Source: an uncultured Mycoplasmatota bacterium (GTDB lineage: Bacteria > Bacillota_I > Bacilli_A > RF39 > UBA660). From it: 7,529 nucleotides of DNA. Below, piece by piece: positions 1 through 6,153 of the stretch (the first letter of the stretch is position 1; every line of letters begins with the position of its first letter). The position numbers and the translations under genes are program-made. The stretch is taken from positions 1 to 7,529 of the forward strand of contig CAMGAM010000050.1 of the NCBI GenBank assembly GCA_946007485.1, written 5' to 3'. The notes under the pieces are model-generated. The model made no database searches. It was not told the DNA's origin and saw only the letters and a program-made list of their open reading frames with translations.

Positions 1-559
1 TATATACTTTTTTAAATCTCTTAACTAATTCTTTAAGATCATCTACTGTAAGTTCTGTATCAAATTTAACTCCTCTGTCTTCCTTAACTTCATCGATAAT
101 TTTTTCAAAGAAAGATTTATTAACCTCCATTACTACATCACTATACATTTGAATAAATCTACGATAACTATCATAAGCAAATCTTGGATTACCTGTCTTT
201 TTAGCAAATCCTTCTACAGATTCATCATTTAATCCTAGATTTAGGATTGTATCCATCATACCAGGCATACTTGCTCTAGCACCACTTCTAACTGATACAA
301 GTAACGGATCATTTACATCTCCAAATTTCTTTCCTTGTACTTTTTCTAACTCTTCTAAAGCATCAAATATTTGCTTTTCAATCTCAGAAGATATTTTCTT
401 TCCTTGATTGTAATATTCTGTACATGCTTCAGTAGTCACTGTAAATCCTTGAGGTATTGGTAAACCTAAAACAGTCATTTCTGCTAAATTAGCTCCTTTA
501 CCACCAAGTAAATTTCTCATACTTGCATTTCCTTCTTTAAATGCATATACATACTTCAT
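1..559 (-). CDS. ppdK: Pyruvate phosphate dikinase, N-terminal part (truncated by window edge)
   Basis: Pyruvate phosphate dikinase interconverts pyruvate + ATP + Pi and PEP + AMP + PPi in the cytosol, linking glycolysis and gluconeogenesis. About 186 N-terminal codons are visible, out of roughly 870-880 usual for the family. They belong to the nucleotide-binding domain. The glycine-rich LLGGKGANLAEM lies at residues ~17-28, followed by GLPIPQGFTVTTEAC. VRSGARASMPGMMDTILNLG comes at about residues 89-108 and is highly characteristic of PPDK rather than PEP synthase. The frame stays open to base 1. I chose the ATG at 559 because AAAGGA (569-574) lies 9 nt upstream. In-frame ATGs at 565 and 568 sit too close to that site, though they would add only two or three residues. 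The gene has its own promoter and is separated from the upstream operon by a terminator. Identity is near certain; the central and PEP-binding domains lie outside the window. Confidence 0.96.
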   Translation of the reverse strand, partial: MKYVYAFKEGNASMRNLLGGKGANLAEMTVLGLPIPQGFTVTTEACTEYYNQGKKISSEIEKQIFDALEELEKVQGKKFGDVNDPLLVSVRSGARASMPGMMDTILNLGLNDESVEGFAKKTGNPRFAYDSYRRFIQMYSDVVMEVNKSFFEKIIDEVKEDRGVKFDTELTVDDLKELVKRFKKVY

Positions 560-568
560 CTGCATCAT

Positions 569-577
569 TCCTTTCCT
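569..577 (-). promoter_or_regulatory. Ribosome binding site that decides the ppdK start
   Basis: On the minus strand AGGAAAGGA precedes three in-frame ATG codons (568, 565, 559). Spacing from AAAGGA is 0, 3 and 9 nt respectively. Only the ATG at 559 has a workable distance, and it also gives the MKYVY start that I recall as typical of the family. Confidence 0.75.
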
Positions 578-588
578 ATGCACTTTTT

Positions 589-617
589 ATCATATCAAAA
601 TCTTTTAATTTTATCAA
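589..617 (-). promoter_or_regulatory. Sigma-A-type promoter of ppdK
   Basis: Read on the minus strand, TTGATA (617-612) is a -35 box matching TTGACA at 5 of 6 bases. After exactly 17 nt comes TATGAT (594-589), which matches TATAAT at 5 of 6. TGA directly before it gives an extended -10 (TGnTATGAT). The expected start of transcription is near 581-583. That leaves a leader of only about 22-25 nt carrying the ribosome site, with no room for a riboswitch or attenuator. Regulation, if any, should act at initiation. Confidence 0.8.
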
Positions 618-796
618 TAAATATCTATATATTTTACATTTTTTGACGATTATTCGCCAATTAAGATAACCTCTTAACTTTCTTATTTTTATTTTCTAAT
701 ACCTATTCAAAATTAATACTATCAGACAATAATCTATCACTTTATAAAATCTTTCTATATTCTAAAGCACCATTTGCAGGTACTTGGTTCCCTTAC
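618..796. other. Intergenic stretch with no recognisable gene
   Basis: The non-coding gap from 560 to 882 exceeds 300 bases. It holds the operon terminator (797-833), the inverted repeat (643-660) and the ppdK promoter (589-617). Between 661 and 796 I see no ORF of useful length, no tRNA and no riboswitch pattern that I recognise. The one curiosity is a short open stretch on the minus strand at about 792-742, reading GNQVPANGALEYRKIL then a stop. It follows an in-frame TAA directly, has no start codon, and could be a gene remnant or chance. Confidence 0.6.
643..660. repeat. Imperfect inverted repeat upstream of the ppdK promoter, possible operator
   Basis: Two 7-bp arms, 643-649 and 654-660, flank a 4-bp spacer. 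On the minus strand they read TTGGCGA-ATAA-TCGTCAA, with one mismatch that would be a G-U pair in RNA. The element ends 25 bp upstream of the -35 box. No T-run follows on either strand, so it is not a terminator. A regulator site is possible, but I recognise no known operator consensus. Confidence 0.35.
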
Positions 797-833
797 AAAG
801 AAAAAAAGTCACTGCATTATTAATACGAGTGAC
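797..833 (-). terminator. Intrinsic terminator of the rnc-to-495-aa-protein operon
   Basis: On the minus strand the six-base arms GTCACT (833-828) and AGTGAC (813-808) pair perfectly. After a single bulged base (827), an inner five-pair stem GTATT/AATGC closes a 3-nt loop (821-819). Seven T residues (807-801) follow at once, then CTTT. The inner stem needs a G-U pair that exists only in the minus-strand RNA, and no adjacent T-run is present on the plus strand. This fixes the direction. It lies about 50 bp after the stop codon of the 495-aa protein gene. Confidence 0.88.
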
Positions 834-882
834 ACAATTTTTCTTGAAATATTTTTTAATTTTATTATACATCATCATTCAT

Positions 883-2370
883 CTATTTAGTTTTTGGCTT
901 CACACCTTCTACTACATAATTATCCATAAAGTATTTTGCCAAGTTTATTAGATTATTCGTTAAATGCATTTCCATTAAACTTCTTTTAATATTATTATAG
1001 TCTACTTCTTTTAATAAATCTCTACTTATCTTACCATCAGCTGATTTTCTCGTAAAATTATCAATATAGCCATTATTCAAAAAATTAGATATTGCTATAA
1101 TTGTATGTTCATATCCATACTTTTGATAAGTATCCTTTGCAACTGTTGAGAAAACAGATAGTTTATTATCTTTCTTATCACTAGAACTTTTTATGTTCTG
1201 ATTAATAATTTCATCTACCATATTTATCGCTAACCGATACACATCATTAGTTCCATATTTATTCTTTAAGGCATTAACTATTTGATTTCTATCAATATTA
1301 TTAAGCAAATCTCTGCTTTTTACTCCATTACTATCGGTAATTCTTGATAAACCACGTGTCATTCCACAATTCAAATAATCAGCTAAACCATACACTGCAA
1401 AATCTCTTCCATGCTTTTCTATAGTTGTTTTTACAAACAAAACAAGTGTTTCTATTGAAAGATTATCTGCATTAGTATCAACCCTTGCTTCTTGGCTCTG
1501 ATTTTTCATATTACCAAAAACATTATAATTCTGTCTTTTCTTTTTTCTATTTTTAAAAACATTATAATAATGATTCTCGAATTCTTTTATATCATTTGTT
1601 GTCAATGCCTTATAAATAAGATTCTTAATTTCATTTAAAAAGACTGGATTATCTTTAACATTTTCGTCAGATTCGTTATTTTTAGTATAATGAAAATGTG
1701 AAACGAATTCAACAAAGTCATCATACCCAACATCTGTTTCTCCCAAGGAAATTTTATATTCATAATAGCTACCTATTAATTTTTCTACTCTTGCATTATA
1801 AGAATTATAATTATCAACCGCCAACCCAACTATCCCTTTAGTCATACAAAAAGGATTTGTCTTTATATGTCCACGCTGTAAATTATTATTTATAAAATCA
1901 ATCACTTTATATGCATCTGTTATATCTCCAATTCTTATAGTAACCATATCATTTCTAACTATCTTAGCAACTTTAAGATAATAAGACATATTATTTTTCA
2001 CCATAAAATCAATAATTGAATTAACATAATTATCAACATATTCTGGTTCCCAAGCCACATATAATTTCACTGGATCTCCATCTTTTAACAAATTATCATT
2101 GCAAAATACACAAAAATTTCCAGAAAAATGCTCATAATCGACATATCCTTCATTATTTTTACCATATTTTCTATTTCTTTGATTATTCTTATCTACTAAA
2201 GAAGGAAAAACTTCTTTGGAAAAATCTACTCTTTTATATCTATCATCAATTCCATATTTAATTAATTCATGATATATCATCCTTGATGATATAATTTCCC
2301 TATCAATGACTTTTGAAAAAGTATCTCTCAAAAATTGATCTATCTTTTCTATTCTTTCATTAATCTCCAT
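883..2370 (-). CDS. Unrecognised 495-aa protein with duplicated C-terminal module; faintly HopA1-like middle region
   Basis: Function unknown. I prefer the ATG at 2370 over the in-frame GTG at 2385, because GAGGA (2383-2379) sits 8 nt before the ATG and the GTG overlaps that site. The protein has no signal peptide or membrane span and looks cytosolic. Residues ~1-98 are polar, with CVFC at ~87-90. Residues ~99-206 contain KLYVAWEP, LKVAKIVRNDMVTIRIG and NPFCMTKGIVGLAVDNYNSYN. Their order (KxxRxD-type strand, then N/PF..., then G(V/I)GLA...SYN) recalls the HopA1-like fold of type III effectors and class V lanthipeptide cyclases. That is pattern memory only and weak. A basic stretch NRKKKRQ (~274-280) leads into two tandem ~85-residue modules (304-388, 404-485), each containing SRDLL. 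The gene is last in the operon, overlaps the acidic 51-aa ORF by 11 bp and ends before the terminator. The CDS is secure; its role is open. Confidence 0.85.
   Translation of the reverse strand: MEINERIEKIDQFLRDTFSKVIDREIISSRMIYHELIKYGIDDRYKRVDFSKEVFPSLVDKNNQRNRKYGKNNEGYVDYEHFSGNFCVFCNDNLLKDGDPVKLYVAWEPEYVDNYVNSIIDFMVKNNMSYYLKVAKIVRNDMVTIRIGDITDAYKVIDFINNNLQRGHIKTNPFCMTKGIVGLAVDNYNSYNARVEKLIGSYYEYKISLGETDVGYDDFVEFVSHFHYTKNNESDENVKDNPVFLNEIKNLIYKALTTNDIKEFENHYYNVFKNRKKKRQNYNVFGNMKNQSQEARVDTNADNLSIETLVLFVKTTIEKHGRDFAVYGLADYLNCGMTRGLSRITDSNGVKSRDLLNNIDRNQIVNALKNKYGTNDVYRLAINMVDEIINQNIKSSSDKKDNKLSVFSTVAKDTYQKYGYEHTIIAISNFLNNGYIDNFTRKSADGKISRDLLKEVDYNNIKRSLMEMHLTNNLINLAKYFMDNYVVEGVKPKTK
916..1161 (-). 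repeat. Second copy of the tandem ~85-aa module in the 495-aa protein
   Basis: This segment encodes residues ~404-485. It aligns over its whole length with the preceding copy. Both have LS at the start, KxG near residue 15-20 of the module, a (N/D)(F/Y)LNxG segment, an R-rich turn, the invariant SRDLL, then (V/I)D and a helical tail ending in a (M)xD/E element. SRDLL recurs at a spacing of 97 residues. The repeat is visible in the protein; I did not see obvious identity at the DNA level, which suggests an old duplication. Confidence 0.75.
1207..1461 (-). repeat. First copy of the tandem ~85-aa module in the 495-aa protein
   Basis: This segment encodes residues ~304-388, from LSIETLVLF to NMVDEI, with SRDLL at ~352-356. 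A polar linker rich in K, S, D and N, about 15 residues long, separates it from the second copy. The predominance of amphipathic helix-like stretches suggests a small all-helical domain. I do not recognise the family. Confidence 0.75.
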
Positions 2371-2515
2371 TTTTATTTTCCTCACTAAATAACTTTGAAC
2401 AATCTACGGTATCATCCAAATCCATAATTTCTTCTGTTTCTTCTTCATTTAAATATTCTAAAGAAACATCAGTCTCTCTATAATCCAAATCATCGATAAT
2501 TTTAATATCTTTCAT
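2360..2515 (-). CDS. Small, very acidic 51-aa protein coupled to tdk and the 495-aa gene
   Basis: The frame starts MKDIKIIDDLDY and ends SEENKNGD with TAA. It has 19 acidic and 5 basic residues, one cysteine (C39), no hydrophobic segment and no signal peptide. Three facts argue that it is real. Its ATG overlaps the tdk stop as ATGA. It fills the space between tdk and the next gene almost exactly, and its 3' end overlaps the next start by 11 bp while carrying that gene's ribosome site. An upstream AAGGGA lies about 11 nt before the ATG, farther than ideal, so termination-reinitiation from tdk may drive translation. Function unknown. Possible roles are a partner, chaperone or inhibitor of the basic-linker protein encoded next, or simply a translational coupling leader. 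A precursor peptide is less likely, with only one Cys. It could also be a chance ORF filling a spacer. Confidence 0.62.
   Translation of the reverse strand: MKDIKIIDDLDYRETDVSLEYLNEEETEEIMDLDDTVDCSKLFSEENKNGD
2379..2383 (-). promoter_or_regulatory. Ribosome binding site inside the small ORF that sets the 495-aa gene start
   Basis: GAGGA on the minus strand lies 8 nt before the ATG at 2370. The alternative upstream GTG (2385) shares bases with this site and has no comparable site of its own. The annotated start should therefore be 2370. The site lies within the coding sequence of the 51-aa ORF, consistent with translational coupling. Confidence 0.75.
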
Positions 2516-3120
2516 AATTTATATATTCCCTTTTCTTTTTTTATTTTTTTATAGCAAGTTCTACATACTGAATCATATTCTGCATCTTTTCCATCAATCG
2601 ATACTTGTTCTCCAGAAAATACCGGTACCAATTCGCCATCTACACGTTTTAATCTCAAATTAAATGTCGCTTTGTTACCACATTTACAAACCGCTTTCAA
2701 CTCTTCAATAACATCAGCTATTTCAAACAGTCTTGTACTTCCAGGAAATAAACAACTAAAGGCATCTGCTCTAAGTCCATAGCAAATAACTGGTATATTC
2801 TCATTATCAACTATATCTGATAATTCATCTACTTGTTTACTAGTCAAAAATTGTGCTTCATCTACTAAAATACAATCTATTTGACTATCTATTAAATGTT
2901 TTTCAATTAAATTATAAATATTTTCTTCCTTAGGAACTACATAATCACAACAAAGACTCGCACCAGAACGACATAATATATTTTTACCCGCCTTTAGATC
3001 ATCACTAGGTTTAATTATTATTATTTTTAATCCTTTCTCTTGATAATTATAGTATGTTTTTATAATATCAGTTGTCTTCCCACTTTTCATTGCCCCATAT
3101 TTAAAATATAATTTTGCCAT
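2512..3120 (-). CDS. tdk: Thymidine kinase (type II, Tdk family)
   Basis: Phosphorylates thymidine (and deoxyuridine) with ATP to give dTMP in the cytosolic pyrimidine salvage pathway. At 202 aa it has normal length for the family. The P-loop GAMKSGKT is at residues 9-16, the Walker B-like DEAQF at 87-91 (the Glu is the expected catalytic base) and the substrate-loop region IPVICYGLRADAF at 109-121. The zinc site is formed by C145 and C147 (VCKCG) and C186 and C189 (VCRTC). The first pair has CxC spacing, as I recall in E. coli Tdk (CFCG), rather than the CxxC seen in many Firmicutes, and the surrounding sequence also reads like the E. coli subgroup. The start at 3120 follows GGGAG after 9 nt. 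The gene begins 18 bp after the xer stop, and its own stop overlaps the next start as ATGA. Confidence 0.95.
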   Translation of the reverse strand: MAKLYFKYGAMKSGKTTDIIKTYYNYQEKGLKIIIIKPSDDLKAGKNILCRSGASLCCDYVVPKEENIYNLIEKHLIDSQIDCILVDEAQFLTSKQVDELSDIVDNENIPVICYGLRADAFSCLFPGSTRLFEIADVIEELKAVCKCGNKATFNLRLKRVDGELVPVFSGEQVSIDGKDAEYDSVCRTCYKKIKKEKGIYKL

Positions 3121-3138
3121 CTATTTTCACTCCCAACT

Positions 3139-4017
3139 TCATTCACTATGAGCTCTTGGATGAGCTTTATCATAAACCTTTCTAATCATTTCATCTGATA
3201 CATGTGTATATATACTTGTCGTATTAAGCGATTCATGTCCAAGTAAATCCTTAACACTAACTAAGTCTGCCCCGTTATTAAGCATCTCTGTCGCAAAAGT
3301 ATGCCTAAGCATATGTGGACTAACATGCATAGATATACTAGCTTTAACAATTATATCATCAATTATTTTTCTCACATATCTATCACTTAGTCGATTACCA
3401 TCTTTATTCAAAAATAAATACTCACTATTCCTTACATCTAGTTTTCTTCTTCCATCATCTAGATATTTTTTTAACTCTCTACTAGTATTAATACCAAAAA
3501 TAACAATTCGCTCTTTACTACCTTTTCCCAGTATCCTAATTGTTCTTTCACTAATATTTATATCTTTTATTTTTATATTAACTAATTCCGATACTCTAAC
3601 TCCCGTCGCATATAACATTCTAATTATTACTAAATTTCTCTGTCCTATAGGTTTTCTTGTATCTGGAATCATAAACATCTTATCAATATCACTATCATTA
3701 ACATATCTAGGTAAGCTTTTATCTTTTCTAGGATTTTTAACTAATGAAAAATAATTTGTTGATACAATATCATTGCTAATTAAATAATTATAAAATGTCC
3801 TAAGACTGCTAAGTTTTCTAGAAATTGTACTCTTACTTGCATTCATTTCATACATATAATTTAAATAATTATTAACATCTTCCTTAGAAATTCCAAGTAT
3901 CTTCCCTTTCATAAAATCATTAAATTCTAAAATATCTACTTGATAATTAATAATCGTATTATCCGAATGCTTTTTAACTACTTTTAAATATTCTAAAAAT
4001 TCTGATAGATACTTCAT
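3139..4017 (-). CDS. Tyrosine recombinase of the XerC/XerD type
   Basis: Site-specific recombinase. Chromosomal family members resolve dimeric chromosomes at dif during division, and paralogues serve mobile elements. The 292-aa length is normal. An N-terminal SAM-like core-binding domain spans ~1-90 (MKYLSEFLEYLKVVKKHS...). The catalytic domain spans ~105-285 with all expected residues: R141 (TGVRVSEL), K165 (LGKGSKER), H235 and R238 (SPHMLRHTFA), H261 (LLGHESL) and the nucleophile Y270 (SIYTHV). The C-terminal KVYDKAHPRA tail is typical of Xer proteins. The gene sits in a housekeeping operon with no transposon or phage genes nearby, so a chromosomal Xer is more likely than a mobile-element integrase. 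XerC and XerD cannot be told apart safely here, so I give no symbol. Its ATG overlaps the stop of the 279-aa gene (ATGA) behind a weak, purine-rich ribosome site, suggesting coupling. Confidence 0.93.
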   Translation of the reverse strand: MKYLSEFLEYLKVVKKHSDNTIINYQVDILEFNDFMKGKILGISKEDVNNYLNYMYEMNASKSTISRKLSSLRTFYNYLISNDIVSTNYFSLVKNPRKDKSLPRYVNDSDIDKMFMIPDTRKPIGQRNLVIIRMLYATGVRVSELVNIKIKDINISERTIRILGKGSKERIVIFGINTSRELKKYLDDGRRKLDVRNSEYLFLNKDGNRLSDRYVRKIIDDIIVKASISMHVSPHMLRHTFATEMLNNGADLVSVKDLLGHESLNTTSIYTHVSDEMIRKVYDKAHPRAHSE

Positions 4018-4853
4018 CTCTTTCTTCTTTCTTTAATACTGCCATTAATAATTTTCTCTAAATCTTGAATACTAATGCCCGTTGCCATTTCTAGAGCTAC
4101 TATATCACTAGAAAATACCTGATCATAATCCGTCATTCCATCAATCACCCCATAATGAGGATTCTTCATTTTTTTACTAATATCATCTATATCATATAAA
4201 GAGATAATTTCCATAACATTTTGATATTCTTCTTCTCCCTTTCTCGCATAATCAGCTAAACTACTTAAATATTCATCATTAATCTCAAATTTAGATAAAT
4301 CTCCATTTCCTGATACTTTATCTTCACGATACTTATTAATTCTTATCTTTTTTCCAAACCTCTTTAATTTAAAATAGACTTCTCTTCTCTTTTTATAATT
4401 TCCATCTTTAAAATATGCATTTACCGCCATATCAATATCTTCATCAGTTAAAATTCCATTACCACGTATATAATTTTCAATTGCTGGAACTCTAACAAAT
4501 TTAATATTAAATTGTTTTATTCTTTGATAATCACCTTTTAAATATTCAGCAAATCCCGTTATTAAATTATCATCATCATAATTATCATCCTTATATTTAA
4601 TTGGTAGCTTCCCATTTAAATCTACATTTTCTCTTGTCGTTCTATAATTATAATTATACTCAAGATAACTATCAATTACTCTTAAAGAAGATAAATCCTT
4701 CTTAACAATCTTACCAATCTTTTTAAGTAATTCTAAAATATTTTCAAATCTTATCGTATAACTATCTACTTCTAATAAATTTTTAAATGGAATTGCTATA
4801 TTACCTCTATCAGTAATAATAAATAATAATATTTCATCCTTTTCCTTTGCCAT
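4014..4853 (-). CDS. Unrecognised 279-aa soluble protein coupled to the Xer recombinase
   Basis: I do not recognise this protein. It starts MAKEKDEILLFIITDRGN, has no cysteine, no signal peptide and no membrane span, and is rich in Lys, Asp, Tyr, Asn and Ile. An N-terminal alpha/beta-looking part (1-60, with hydrophobic LLFIITD and a helix NILELLKKIGKIVKKD) precedes a tyrosine-rich acidic stretch (62-96). A strongly basic segment lies at ~151-178 (YKKRREVYFKLKRFGKKIR...). The C-terminal part contains DIVALEMATGISIQDLEKII, which looks like a short helical or HTH-like end, and finishes KERRKR. The start is clear: AAGGAG lies 7-8 nt before the ATG, inside the end of the permease gene. The intergenic gap is one base. 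The 4-bp overlap with the recombinase start hints at a functional pair, but a nucleic-acid-binding role is only suggested by the basic segments. Confidence 0.85.
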   Translation of the reverse strand: MAKEKDEILLFIITDRGNIAIPFKNLLEVDSYTIRFENILELLKKIGKIVKKDLSSLRVIDSYLEYNYNYRTTRENVDLNGKLPIKYKDDNYDDDNLITGFAEYLKGDYQRIKQFNIKFVRVPAIENYIRGNGILTDEDIDMAVNAYFKDGNYKKRREVYFKLKRFGKKIRINKYREDKVSGNGDLSKFEINDEYLSSLADYARKGEEEYQNVMEIISLYDIDDISKKMKNPHYGVIDGMTDYDQVFSSDIVALEMATGISIQDLEKIINGSIKERRKR

Positions 4854-4854
4854 T

Positions 4855-6153
4855 TTATTTCTCCTTTATTGCTTTAAACATTTTCTTCCAAAGCCGACTC
4901 TGTGAATAATTAAGTATTCCTACTTTATATATTCTAAGGCCATACTTAATAAGTAAAAATATAACAAGTAAAAGTAATGCCACACTACCCACAAGATCAA
5001 TCCAAGTAATTTCACCCATTACATAAAGTGTTGGTGCCAGTAGTGAAGAAACAAACGGAATATAACTCATAATTCGAATAAAAACACTTCCTTTAAAAAC
5101 ACCAGCCATCATTGATAAATAATATCCTGCTAATAAAACAATCACAATTGGTGTTTGAAGTTGTTGAAAGTCTTCTAAATTAGTAGTCATACTAGCAAGC
5201 ACTCCCGCTAAGAGTGAATATGCTAAAAATGTCAAAAGTAAAATCACAATCATGATCGGTATCATGTAAGTAAGCGTATCCATTACTCCCGATAATGAAA
5301 TACTACTAACTAATTTCGTAACTTCTCCATCTAATTCTCCCATTAAATTACCCCCACTTACAAAATATCTAATTACAATTCCTATAACTACAAATATTAC
5401 TAATAATAATCCTTGAATAATAACAAATAAATTAGATGATATTACTTTAGACATAAAATGTGTCTTAGGACTAACATTTGAAATAATTATTTCCATACTC
5501 TTAGTAGTCTTTTCTTCATTAACCTCTGCTCCTATCATTTGAACCAAAAAGATAATTAACATAAATATTGGTAAAGTAATTATTTGCATAATTGTCGATA
5601 TTACCATATTATCTTCCTTATTTTCCGAAGACAAAATAACATCTTCAACTAATACATTAGCATTAATTTTTTGATACATTTCCTCCGTTATATTGTATTC
5701 ATTTAATACAATCTCACTTCTAATAGCAGTTAATGTTGTACTAATTAATGTATTTGTAATTGTCCCTAGTGCATCTTTACTAACCATCTTTGCTTTAATA
5801 TAATTATCTTCATCGGGACTAATTACTAAAAGAATTTTATCATCCTCTTCTACTAATTCTACAACATCATCATAGATAAATTCATATTTATTAATTTTAA
5901 CATCATCATAATATGCTAAATACTTTTTATATACCTCGTAATTACTCTCAAATTTAGAAAATGCTCCCACTTCATCGATAATCAAAATTTCCTGTGTATC
6001 ATTAAAATCCCCACCAAAAGCCTTAATTATCGTATCAATATTTATAAGGCCAATAATAAGTACTGCAAAAATAATATTAGCAATCAAAAACCATTTTGTC
6101 TTTATTTTTTTATTAAGACTCATCTTTGTCAAAAACAATAACTTATTTTTCAT
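4855..6153 (-). CDS. ABC-2 type exporter permease (NatB/YhaP-like)
   Basis: Membrane subunit of an ABC exporter that pairs with the ATPase encoded just upstream. NatB-like members export Na+ or small toxic compounds; the substrate here is unknown. In 432-aa numbering, TM1 is at ~22-40, followed by a large extracytoplasmic domain (~45-180). A C-terminal cluster of about five spans follows (~184-206, 238-262, 295-320, 332-352, 383-404). Between TM2 and TM3 the cytoplasmic loop EVNEEKTTKSMEIIISNVSPKTHFMSKVI carries the EKxxKxxExxxxSxSP..K pattern of this family, which contacts the ATPase. I choose the ATG at 6153: AGGTGA (6164-6159) lies 5 nt before it, whereas the in-frame GTG at 6162 falls inside that site. 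The start overlaps the end of the ATPase gene by 11 bp. The stop lies one base before the next gene and overlaps its ribosome site. Confidence 0.9.
   Translation of the reverse strand: MKNKLLFLTKMSLNKKIKTKWFLIANIIFAVLIIGLINIDTIIKAFGGDFNDTQEILIIDEVGAFSKFESNYEVYKKYLAYYDDVKINKYEFIYDDVVELVEEDDKILLVISPDEDNYIKAKMVSKDALGTITNTLISTTLTAIRSEIVLNEYNITEEMYQKINANVLVEDVILSSENKEDNMVISTIMQIITLPIFMLIIFLVQMIGAEVNEEKTTKSMEIIISNVSPKTHFMSKVISSNLFVIIQGLLLVIFVVIGIVIRYFVSGGNLMGELDGEVTKLVSSISLSGVMDTLTYMIPIMIVILLLTFLAYSLLAGVLASMTTNLEDFQQLQTPIVIVLLAGYYLSMMAGVFKGSVFIRIMSYIPFVSSLLAPTLYVMGEITWIDLVGSVALLLLVIFLLIKYGLRIYKVGILNYSQSRLWKKMFKAIKEK

Noticed and set aside
643..660. The inverted repeat as a second terminator
   Set aside because: The minus-strand RNA would be followed by A residues, and the plus strand shows no T-run after the arm. 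No gene ends toward it on the plus strand.
860..868. TATAAT on the minus strand just after the 495-aa gene stop, as a promoter
   Set aside because: No acceptable -35 box lies about 17 bp upstream. A transcript would be only ~50 nt before the terminator, so a chance A+T match is more likely.
2360..2515. The 51-aa ORF as a class V lanthipeptide precursor for a HopA1-like cyclase
   Set aside because: It has only one Cys (C39) and few Ser/Thr in the C-terminal half. No LxmK-like kinase or LxmX-like flavoprotein is encoded in the window. It remains a weak alternative only.
3139..4017. Xer-type recombinase as a sign of an integrated mobile element
   Set aside because: No transposase, phage or conjugation genes, att-like direct repeats or composition break are visible. 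The neighbours are housekeeping genes in one operon.
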